DNA from: Beverwykella pulmonaria
Lineage: Eukaryota > Ascomycota > Dothideomycetes > Pleosporales > Melanommataceae
Reading direction: 5' to 3'
DNA length: 64,000 nucleotides
Assembly: GCA_001599595.1 (NCBI GenBank)
Contig: BCHH01000004.1
Coordinates: 1,888,051-1,952,050 of the forward strand
Notes under the pieces: generated by a model
Database searches by the model: none
Told to the model about the DNA's origin: nothing
The model's input: only the letters and a program-made list of their open reading frames with translations
Shown here: positions 55,071-64,000 of the stretch, piece after piece
Numbering within the stretch: the stretch's first letter is position 1
How the letters are laid out: each line of letters begins with the position of its first letter
Position numbers and translations under genes: made by a program

Positions 55071-55535
55071 ACGCTTCTGCTGTTTAGATTGCTTGCCGGA
55101 TTGCTGCTGGCCAGCCTGGGGGTTGGTTTTGCTGGTGGTTCCCTGATTGACATTGCCAGTGTTACCAGTGGCATCCTGCTTTGAGCCAGTGGGGTTGGCG
55201 GTGGTAGGCTTCACAGCCGGGACAGAAGTGCAGGCCTTGTCAAAGGCAACCAAGTTGGTGCTACCCTGAGCAGGAACCTGAGCAGCCGGAACAGCGAAGA
55301 GCATGCATTTAATTGTACCGTCGACCATGCCAAAGACAAAAGACTGGCATTGACCGTTGGCATTGCACGAGACTTGGCAAGCCTCTGCGGTTTCAATACC
55401 AGTGGGCTGAGAGAGAGGAGCCTGGGAGCCGCTGCCCGTGGGGGCAGAGCCGCAGACATCACGAGTAACGAGATTGCTGATGGGAGAGGCGGCAGAGACG
55501 GCCGCTAGGGCGAGGATGGCTGTTAAAGACTGCAT
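54540..55535 (-). CDS. Secreted protein of four PAN-like modules separated by KR sites
   Basis: Single exon, 331 aa from the ATG at 55535. Signal peptide MQSLTAILALAAVSAA, then a first PAN/apple-like module (about 28-102: cysteines in EACQVSCNANGQC, KCMLFAVPAAQVP, FDKACTSVP), a Gln/Gly/Thr-rich linker, and three nearly identical modules of 60 residues. Each repeat has four cysteines (C-x3-C-x5-C-x9-C; DDCKKQCEANPSC and LACKLFSVPVAQVPNG). KR pairs at 154-155, 215-216 and 275-276, each in QQKR, sit exactly between modules, as Kex2 sites would. Processing would release about 60-residue four-cysteine peptides. The frame upstream to 55730 is open but out of context; TATAAAGG at 55697-55704 lies 162 nt before the ATG. 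PAN folds bind carbohydrate or protein. A paralog lies at 61.1 kb. Function unknown. Confidence 0.85.
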   Translation of the reverse strand: MQSLTAILALAAVSAASPISNLVTRDVCGSAPTGSGSQAPLSQPTGIETAEACQVSCNANGQCQSFVFGMVDGTIKCMLFAVPAAQVPAQGSTNLVAFDKACTSVPAVKPTTANPTGSKQDATGNTGNVNQGTTSKTNPQAGQQQSGKQSKQQKRAGTAPQPLSQPANIKSQDDCKKQCEANPSCKTFTFAELACKLFSVPVAQVPNGQQVRQQKRATAPQPLSQPANIKSQDDCKKQCEANPSCKTFTFASLACKLFSVPVAQVPNGQQVRQQKRATAPQPLSQPANIKSQDDCKKQCEANPSCKTFTFADLACKLFSVPVAQVPNGISI

Positions 55536-57189
55536 TTTGAAGGTGTTTAGATGTTTTTTGGTTGAACTTGAAGCAGAAGAAGATTTTGAAAAAAGAGCTG
55601 AAGGAAGAACTGAAAGAGCGTGTAGAGAAGTATTGGTTGGATGATGAGATGGAAGTGATGCGGTGATGATGCTTCTCTCCCAGGCTATCTCGAGCACCTT
55701 TATACACAAAATACCCCCTAAGTAGATCATTCCTCATCCCTCCCTATTCAGAGAATTCACATAGACACGTCGTCCATCGTAAGTTTCTCCCTCTTCCTAA
55801 CCCAAAGTGAACGCAAACGTATGCGTCTGGTCAGCCTCAAGCTGCCCGGTCGTGGGGCAGAGAAGAGGCTGACGTACTAGCCACGAGCTTTGACGCTGTG
55901 CCTGCACTGTTGATCTAGAAATCGACGTAATGCCATTCACGGCCCTTGAGTTCATTGGTTATTCTAAAAATAATTGACGTGAAACATACTTGGGATCACT
56001 GCATGACAGGGAAGTGGGTACGTCAACAGAAAACTCAACCAATCCCCATAACTTGACCAGGAAGCAACCTAAAACAAGCGTTCGTCAAAGCACTCGGAGA
56101 ATTCCGATCCAGGTACAAGGTGCCCTGAGCGGGCTTGGCATGGTCTGTGTGTTCTCTCATGCATTGCGTTGATGCATATCCGAGGATCTACCGATTCCAC
56201 TTCTACACACTCAACAACGAGAGAATATTTCTAAGAACAAGGCAGTGCAGTCTTTGGCATAATATACTATTGGTAGTTACATCAAGTTTCATTCGTAAGC
56301 GTGCTCTCGCAGCTCAACCATTCTACATTCGCACGGCCTTCAGTCCTGCGTCTTTAAATAAGGGAAAGAGATTGGTTAGGCCTTTGCAGCTCTCACGAGC
56401 CCTATCTTGTCTAGACTACGTCTTCCGTGCTCTCAAACTACCATTCATGTAGAGATTTAAGCAATGATGTTGTATATGGATGAACCAAACATTGAAGAAA
56501 TTCAGTGAACACAATCTCATCTATAGAGCTTGGTTCTCTCCTACAAAATTGCCTCAACTTGACCCGCGCAAGCGTATTTCTACAGCCACTTCTACGGCTC
56601 CTCAACCGGCCATATGCACAGGATAGTACAAGAGGAGATCATATGTGTGCCGTGCTTCCTACCCTAGGAAAAAGCCTCCCAACTGCTAATAAAAGAAGTG
56701 AGACGGTGATCCTTCAGCAAGCCGTATGCAGGTAATTAACATAAAGGTGGCGATATGGTCACTCCCTTCCTGCTGCCGTGGGATTTTTAAAGATGATACA
56801 GTTCATCGACTGCAGCCTTGTCTCTCATCCATCCATTGCCTTCGTCTGCTTCTGTCGCGGCTTACAAAGCTGTGGATTGGCTCAGCGCAACCGCTAGAAT
56901 TATCACCATCCTGCAGCTCACAAGCTAGAGGATTGACTATCTGAACCATGTTAAAGACGTTCCAAAAGATGGCACTCAATTTACTATCCAGCCCTCGAAA
57001 ATTTGCAATTTATCCTAGGCCTACAACATCTCTCTCTCCCTTGCAAGTAGATCAATGGTAGGCCCCTGTACTATTTTTACAAGACGACTGCTTATATATT
57101 AAAGCAAGCTTTTGCAAGCAATTAAAAACAACTCAGGCTTTATTTCAATGCAAGTATCAACTATAAGCTCGTAGCTTAATATAATACGG
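55536..57189. other. AT-rich gene-poor region
   Basis: About 1.65 kb. It contains the promoter of the PAN-module gene (TATAAAGG at 55697-55704). The rest has short frames only and grows more AT-rich toward 57 kb. Confidence 0.45.
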
Positions 57190-58600
57190 CAAAACTAACA
57201 CTTTGCACAGCATGGCAAGCTTATAGAATAGTCTTTGCTAACTGATTTTCTGGAGAAGCAATCCAACTTTATAGGCCGCAAACAAGAAGGGTCAGAAAAG
57301 TGGTTTCTTGATGCACCCGAGTTTGCAGGATGGCTACATCAACTAAAGGAAACGCTGTTCTGCCTAGGGATACCTAGAGCCGGCGGGACTATAATAGAGG
57401 CCATTGCAATTAATCACCTTGTAAGAGCAGCTTAGAGCAGCGTAGTTGAAGTTGCTTACGTATACTGAGACTAGAAGGCGCAGGGAGAGCAGGATGCTGC
57501 TAGCCTACTGTTGGACATCCTTAAGCACTTAGTACAGACCTGACTTTTGCTGATGGAGCGTATAAGACGATTTCACTAGCAGCATGTTAATCAAGGGACT
57601 AAGGTATTACTCGATCTCTTTGCGGCTCTACAATATGTGCTTTGCGAATTATTCTATTGTTTATGTTGTAATTAATGTTCTAGATAAGTGTCAAGACAGC
57701 GATAAGACTCAGGGCTAGTTTCTATTCAAACTCTGAGATCCACAATGTGGTGGAGTAAAGGTGTGAAATAGAAATCAGGAGGGCAGAGGGTGACTCGTAG
57801 CCATGCGATGTCCGAAGCAGCAATGCACTGAGGCAGGAAGATCAAAAGATCTCGAGTGACGTTCACAATGAAGACGAGGCTTTGCAGCAGACTGTTGCAA
57901 TTTCGTTGTATCTAGCTACCAAAGGAAAGAAACAAATATATGCTGAAAAGATAGAAGAATAATCGTAGCCACCCCCCTCGGGGTGACCTTCGTGTGTTCA
58001 TTGTCGGTGGGGCCGAGGTGTTGGTTGCCGGATTGTTGTTCAATGCTCGATTTTCGATTCCTTATAGCGGATTGATTTTATGTACTACACAGGCAATGTC
58101 AGTTCTGGACTGCAGTTACTAAATTACGGTCGAAAATATGCCAGCGAAATAGCGGGCCTGCATCTCACGGTGCCATTTGAATTATCCGTTCTATCATAGG
58201 GGCTCTTACGCAGGCTGGGAACAGAGATTGCGGTTGTAGTTAACACGAAAGACAGACTCTGTTATCCCTTATGGCAGAACATGGGCATAATGGAATGGCT
58301 AGGTTACTAGTTAATAAAGGGGCCGACGTTAAGGCACAGGATGGAGAGCACGACAATGCACTTCCGGTGGCTTCAGAGAGAGGTAACGAGTAGATCGTAA
58401 AGCTGCTTCTGAGAACGGAGCCAATACCAACGCGCGGGGTGGAAGATGGTACAAAAACGGTAACGGACTCCATGCAGCTTTACGGGGAGGCCGCGAGAAG
58501 ATCGTAAAGCTGCTGCTAGAAAAGGGGGCAGAATATTCAAATCCATCGATTTGGATCCTCATAATGAACAGCTGCTCTATTGCGACGATCAACATACAAT
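57190..58600 (+). pseudogene. NACHT-ankyrin (NLR-like) gene relic
   Basis: From about 57235 the plus strand reads the N-terminal part of a fungal NACHT-ankyrin protein: NFIGRKQEGSEKWFLDAPEF, TLFCLGIPRAGGTIIEA and, past a stop, VEVAYVY and DAASLLLDILKHLVQT. The Walker A motif, GIPGAGKT in the family, is GIPRAGGT here, so the key lysine is lost. Stop codons follow at short spacing. After about 500 bases with no readable text, ankyrin fragments appear in shifting frames at 58240-58560 (HNGMARLLVNKGADVKAQDG, REKIVKLLLEKGAEYSNP). High AT and many TAA/TAG stops fit RIP. It cannot make a working protein. Confidence 0.75.
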
Positions 58601-61095
58601 TAGGTTAGTCACTGAAGCTTCTCCGTGACTCAAGGCCAGACTTAGTTATTTCAATATCCATCCTCACTGGCTTCGTCAAGAAGTTCAAAACAATTCATCC
58701 CTCATACATTCAAACTAAAAGTGTTGGTCTCACAGGGCTATTGCAATAGCAATGGGTGGGTTCTAAGCAAAGTATTGATTCGTGTATGTCTCTTTCTGAG
58801 ATGAGGCTCAGGAGGTTGTATCATCCCTTTGCCGCCAAGCATCGCTAGTGTCTCATGTGATCATCACGTGATCACGACATCACCACGTGATCACCCCGTT
58901 CGATATATATTCCAACAAAAAGCTAACTAGCTGATGGTCTTACAAAACCGTTACCCAGACATGAAAATTGGGTACCAAGTTTTCATTGGATAATGTTTTC
59001 GTCATAATTATTTTACTGTACATTGCTGTTACAAAAGGCAACTACCAACCCTATACAGAACGCCAAGCAATAAGATAACCCAATCTGGAACTGCACCAAT
59101 AGTGACTGACAGGCCTGCACTAACGCGGAACTCCGTACCTACAGCAGGACAAGCCCACACTTATTTCAGCTCTGCCTGAAAAGAGTAGGGCATAGCCTTC
59201 GATCGCATCAACTTCAAACTTGTTCGAACCTGAGGCGGGCGTGTAAGCCCAGGCATCACCAGTCACGTGGATATCCTACTGATTAATCAGTTCGCTATTT
59301 ATATATCAGCTGTAATATCATACACAAAATAAACATTTCTTATACATCCTCACACTGCTTACAGATACATAGAAAGTCGAAAACATTGCGCTCTAGAATA
59401 CAATATGATAGTCACGTTCTGCCTCAACCCACCGCCTGCGGACCCATAACTCTTTGTGACCTGAGACGTGACCCAAAACACGACAAAGCAATGCCTCCAC
59501 CACGGCATTATCGCGTCTCTATATCTAACATTCCTCCCACGTCGCATTGTCCTATCGCGCGACCGTGCTGTCGATACCTTAGCTCATTGAAAGTCTTCCC
59601 ACATCATCAACGCTCCTCATGAGTTGGCTCACAATCTGGCGACTTCACGTAGATTATGCTCTTCTAAGCTTTGCTCTGCTGAGTATTTGAAGGAATCGGT
59701 GCCATCTCTCAGAGATTAGACGGAATCTCGTGGGAAAAGGCCTACTTTTCACACATGCTGGCAAGAAAGTCAAGTACAGATTGGTTGGGAAACGGTAACG
59801 TACTGCACGGAGTGGAGCAGGGTCGGAAAGTTCAAGCATTGTAAGAAAGTGAAGCTCATGAGGAGGAAACGCAAACAGACTTTCCAATCAAGCGATGGTG
59901 AAATCCTCACTTTCGCAAAAGTAAAAAAACAAGCCATTGCTCGTCTTCTCAACCATCAAAATCACCCATACCTCGGAGACTGACGACATGTCCGAGCCCA
60001 TGACACGGCATCTCCTATCTGAGATCTGCATACCCATCGTCAAGGACACGAAGTACGCGACCAGACCGACAACAATTCGCCTTATTTATAGTTCATCCGC
60101 GGCACGGATTGAGAACAGTAGTGAGAAATCTGGCTGAGGCTCTCTTATCTTTTCTAGTTCACTGTTGTGAATTTTACACTCGAGATGGATGCTTTCCCAC
60201 CCCCACTGCTCTCTTCATCATCACGTTCTGTGGTCGTCAAAAATCTACCTTCAAGCTGAAAGAAGGAGCAGACCAAAGATCAGCGGCAGCATACTTGCCG
60301 GCCTTAAAATAGAAACAAGTTTCGTGATCTAGACCTCCTAAGCACAGTACGTAGACAACTGTATGCCATGAATAGCTCGAGTTGGATGTTGACGATCGGC
60401 TAGTCCTAAGCTTGACTCGAGAACCTGAATAATGAGAAGTTAAATCAGACTATTCTCATACATATAGTATCCCGGTAACTGGGTCTCATACCGAGGCCGC
60501 GTCATTTGTAAGAGAAAGCTTCTATGCGTTTGGCATTCCGCTATAGGGGTGCGCGTTCCCTCTTCGGCTAGTTCGCTGCATTCGGAAGAGCATTGACTCG
60601 TGACAGGTACCACCTGGCTTAACTGAAGTATGAGCTTACCGTTGAGAGGATATAAGGCTGCCAAGGAAGCGGAACCCCACAAGTTGAGAGCTTCCCCTTG
60701 TCGGCCCTTCCATGTTTCAGCCCTCGGCCTCACAAAGTGACTGTGCCATCACACATCTCAAGTGTTCAAAGCAGAATTGGCGCATTGCACCCCTTCTGCG
60801 AAGTCCACCTCTTCCCTGGAGAGCAACGAAAATTTTTACCGCGCACGCGCAAGAACTACGCGGCCACGATGGGCGACGTTGATGGATAAAAAAAAGGGAT
60901 GTGTGGAGCATCACAGTGGGCGGCTTGAATATAAAAGGTAGGCTTCTCTTCACTGTTGAGCTCACCACCCACTCAGTCACCAATACTCCAACACTTCCAA
61001 TCGTTACCCATCTCCTTCTTTGCTTTCCGCTTCTCCAATCGTTAATACTCCAATCACCACTTGTTTAATCCTCTTCCAATCCCTTAACCTTCAAC
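58601..61095. other. AT-rich gene-poor region with E-box palindromes
   Basis: About 2.5 kb. At 58865-58870 and 58884-58889 CACGTG occurs twice inside TCACGTGATCA-like palindromes 19 bp apart. Close to the next gene, TATAAAAG at 60930-60937 lies 159 nt before its ATG, and pyrimidine-rich DNA follows. No supportable gene inside. Confidence 0.45.
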
Positions 61096-61872
61096 ATGCA
61101 GTTCACCGCCTCCACCATCGCTTTCGTCGCCGCCCTCATGGCTTCCCAGGTCTCGGGAATGCCCACTGAGCTTTCTCAGCGTGCGCAGATGTGCGGTACT
61201 GCTCCTGCTGCTTCGGGCGCCCAGAACCCCCTCTCGAAGCCCACAGCTGCCACTGCCGACGCCTGCATGAAGCTTTGCACCGCCAATTCTAAGTGCCTGA
61301 GCTTCGCCTTTGGCCTCCCCCCTAGTGCCAATGCCCCTGTCTGCGAACTCTTCGCCGTTGTCGGCGCTCAAGTCCCTGCCCAGCAGACCAACCTTGCTGT
61401 CTTCGACAAAGCCTGCAGCAATGTGCCCACCATTGCACCAACCACCGCTCACCCCGTCGGACTCACGGCCACCCAGCAGCAGCAGCAGCAACAAGGCGCT
61501 CAGCAGTCGGGTAATCAGCAATCAGGCACCAAACAACAAGGGACTGCCCAACAAGGAACTGCCCAACAGGGAACCACTCAGCAAGGCCAGACCCAAGCCC
61601 AGCAGGGCAAGCAGCAAAAGCGTAACAACTGCGGTGCTGCGCCCAGCGGCCCGGCTACCAGCTCCCCCACTCCGTTGAAGACGGACGCATCTATCAAATC
61701 CTCACCTGCCTGCCTTGCCCTCTGCAAGGCCACCTCTGGATGCCAGTCGGTTGAGTTCGGCAAGCCTTCCGCCAATGGTCAAGAGGAGTGCCGCCTCTTC
61801 GCCATTGCTGCCGCCCAACTTCCGGCTCCCACCAACGGCCAGAGCTTTGTCGCTTTCGATACCGGCTGCTAA
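61096..61872 (+). CDS. Secreted protein of two PAN-like modules joined by a Q/G-rich linker and KR site
   Basis: Single exon, 258 aa. Signal peptide MQFTASTIAFVAALMASQVSG, then a first PAN-like module (about 33-107: CGTAPAASGAQNPLSKP, ACMKLCTANSKCLSFAFG, VCELFAVVGAQVPAQ, FDKACSNVP). A linker of about 65 residues made of QQ and QG/GT repeats ends in GKQQKR at 171-176, a Kex2 site. The second module (177-258) repeats the layout: CGAAPSG, PACLALCKATSGCQSVEFG, CRLFAIAAAQLPAPTNG, FDTGC at the C-terminus. It shares order, linker style, QQKR site and TATA spacing with the gene at 54.5-55.5 kb and is clearly its paralog. Cleavage would release each module. Function unknown; a secreted glycan- or protein-binding role is possible. 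Confidence 0.85.
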   Translation: MQFTASTIAFVAALMASQVSGMPTELSQRAQMCGTAPAASGAQNPLSKPTAATADACMKLCTANSKCLSFAFGLPPSANAPVCELFAVVGAQVPAQQTNLAVFDKACSNVPTIAPTTAHPVGLTATQQQQQQQGAQQSGNQQSGTKQQGTAQQGTAQQGTTQQGQTQAQQGKQQKRNNCGAAPSGPATSSPTPLKTDASIKSSPACLALCKATSGCQSVEFGKPSANGQEECRLFAIAAAQLPAPTNGQSFVAFDTGC

Positions 61873-64000
61873 GCGCTCTACCTCGAGCTACGAGATCAAC
61901 TGGTAATGATTTTTCCTAATTTTGTTGCATCTCAGGAGTGGATTTCACTGTATAAAAAGGGGTTGCATGGTCGGTCTTGGAAGCATTGGGTGGCGAAGCA
62001 TTGGAAGCGAGCATTGGAAGCATTTGAAGGCGTTAACTCTCACAGTCATTACAGTACATGCATGCATAGCTTGGTTTTTGGTTTCATAGAGTACGGTCAC
62101 AATTAAACCCCATTGCGCAATGGACACAAACGCTCCGTCTATGTTCCTATGAAGTTTAGCACTAGTCATCGAACACACATTTTAAGTGTCTAGTTTCGTC
62201 CTGAGGTCTCTCGAAACTGGTAACTTCGCGATTATGGGTAGACCATCTTTCCTTCTAATTTGGGTGGCATTTTATTCTATATGGATAGACATTGGTTGCC
62301 CAAACCTACTAGTACATTCCCAAGTTGTTTGGTTTATCCACTCGGGAAGCAATTCTGGCCTGTCATTCTATGATGCCTATTAGTTACCAAACGAATGAAA
62401 GAAAGATGTGTGATGACGAAGCAAGCAGCTGACAGAAAAACCAAGACCCGTTCCCTGCACCATGTACCCAAGCCTTCAACCCGTGCCTGGGGTTTATTTA
62501 AGCAAAGTAGCTCTTCGCTACGGCGCAGTATACTAGGGAATGTATGATCAAGATAAGAGTTAGTCGCGCGCTGGATCATCAGCTCACGCGGCTCCGTAGT
62601 AAAATTTGTGGGGGTTGATGATTACATCATATTGTGGATGAGACGCGATTTGGTGGGGGTGCGCAACATCCATATGTGCGCAGCTTCCATATAGCCGAGA
62701 TTACTGACACTAGGCGAATTCGAGTTGCTGAAATTGTTGATAGGGGCATAAATTCGAGCTCGAAGCACGACATGGATGATCGTTGCACTGCTCTAACTGC
62801 CACCGAAATTCAATTCACCCATGCTGTAGACTGCATATATACATTTACAAAGGTCGAGGAATTGATTGTGTATTATATCTGGCAGGGTAGAAAAGACGAG
62901 AAAGCGGCCATTTGCGTATGATCATCAGCTCAGCACTATACACGCAAAAAATATAGACTCATAGCGGTCACCTGAGAACAACATGGAGGTTATGTAGAGT
63001 ATACAGATACATGTCCCAACTTTTTTTATGATCTAATGACGGCGAAGTGAAGATTTAGTTCCAGACTCAGCCTAGTTGGCAAAAATTCAGTCTAAGAATA
63101 GAGACCGTTCATGTTATGTTCTCTAATGTGGTTTCATTATCTCTGCAATTTAGGCTTAGGAATGTTCTTATCTTAAAGCTCTTTCTTCGCGCGGCAAATA
63201 TGATATTTCTCGATGCCTTTTGTACACCTTTACTAGTGTTTAGAGACCACATAGAAATAACTTAGTTCGGCCTATAGAAAAGAAGTAAAGAAATTTAAAA
63301 AAGTCTAAGCTGCAGTGAAAATTAAAAGTTTGACTAGTTTATGGCTGAAGATCTAGCCATTATAGGTGAGTTTTGACTTCCCGCACGGATAAACTCGACA
63401 TTGTGGGATACAGAAGGCTCATTGTATGATCGCATCTCACCAACATTGTACAACATACACAATACACAATACACATCTTCATACCCCTCCCGTATATGCA
63501 ATCTTGACTCATCGCCACGGTCGTATGTCGGATTTCTGTCTGTACCATTCATCGGACTCGGAACATAGAAATTCGGATCTAGAATTGGCATTCAATATTA
63601 GTTATTGGCATGCAGTTCTTCCAGAAATATCTGCCCTTTCGGCACCAAATATGAATTGTTGTTGAGCCAGCGTTTCCCCTGGCATCGGGCCACTGAAAAG
63701 GTAAAAGTTGAAGCTGCCACTAATGGTACGATGTTTGCGTGGATGAGTTTTGCAGCCGGAAACTGCCACGGATAGCTTCGGGCGGCGTGTAAATGTTGTA
63801 GTTGGGTCACATAGCGGTGGCGAGTTCGAAAATTGGGTCCCCAAATGCAATAACCTTTCCATAAATATCAAAATTGCTTTGCTTGTCGCTTTCCGACTGT
63901 TATTGAATTGAAGGGAAGGCTCGTTGGTTTATTTGAAGGTCCAGTCGCTGGAATTTGCCGTACTGCCGGATGATGTGGTGCCGCTTAGACTGAGTGCGTC
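61873..64000. other. AT-rich terminal stretch without supportable genes
   Basis: About 2.1 kb to the window end. Short frames on both strands (up to 95 codons) have no motifs. Repeats such as ACACAATACACAATACACAT near 63455 are simple. Confidence 0.45.

Noticed and set aside
54531..55184. 217-codon frame on the plus strand over the PAN-module gene
   Set aside because: It is the antisense of the 180-bp coding repeats and stays open only because the repeats have no stops in that frame.

Overview
The window reads as nuclear DNA of a filamentous ascomycete, most likely a Dothideomycete (Pleosporales-like). This is inferred from many 45-60 nt introns with CTAAC-type branch sites, fungal families such as HET-ankyrin, AA9 LPMO, CVNH lectin, BAS2-like secreted protein and CmcJ/AsaB-like protein, and AT-rich relics full of stop codons that look like repeat-induced point mutation. 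All exon joins below were worked out by hand from splice signals, reading phase and restored family motifs; no search was run.

Layout. 0-6 kb: Tc1/mariner relic, an intact HET-ankyrin gene, and a decayed 3-beta-HSD (ERG26-like) C-terminus. 6-8.3 kb: amino-acid permease. 10.6-23.1 kb: a carbohydrate block with a lactose-permease-like transporter divergent from a GH2 beta-galactosidase (compare LAC12/LAC4 of Kluyveromyces lactis), a secreted CVNH lectin, a Gfo/Idh dehydrogenase and a secreted AA9 LPMO with CBM1. 25-31.5 kb: a small three-exon dsRNA-binding-like protein, two unrecognised proteins and a near full-length ERG26-like pseudogene. 32.9-38.4 kb: a secreted GH106-like glycosidase and a monocarboxylate-type MFS transporter. 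39.2-41.7 kb: an F-box protein divergent from a CmcJ/AsaB-like protein. 42 kb: a 374-bp near-perfect inverted repeat. 43.9-45.1 kb: a secreted protein of five BAS2-like six-cysteine units. 46.8-51.7 kb: a TauD-type dioxygenase divergent from a DAL5-family transporter, like the yeast JLP1/YCT1 neighbourhood. 51.8-54.5 kb: repeat-rich DNA with a 47-bp minisatellite. 54.5-61.9 kb: two paralogous secreted proteins built from PAN-like cysteine modules separated by KR (Kex2-type) sites, with a NACHT-ankyrin relic between them. The remaining 2 kb shows nothing I can support.

How the parts fit. The 10-23 kb block would take up and split lactose or related galactosides, oxidise a sugar or diol, and attack plant polysaccharide outside the cell. 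The 43-62 kb block holds three intronless, cysteine-rich secreted repeat proteins next to minisatellite and relic DNA, a setting typical of fast-evolving effector-like genes. The most notable sequence-level observations are a likely U2-type AT-AC intron in the LPMO, a GC-AG intron next to the catalytic nucleophile codon of the beta-galactosidase, a start codon standing alone as an exon in the GH106-like gene, and the KR-linked PAN-module family.
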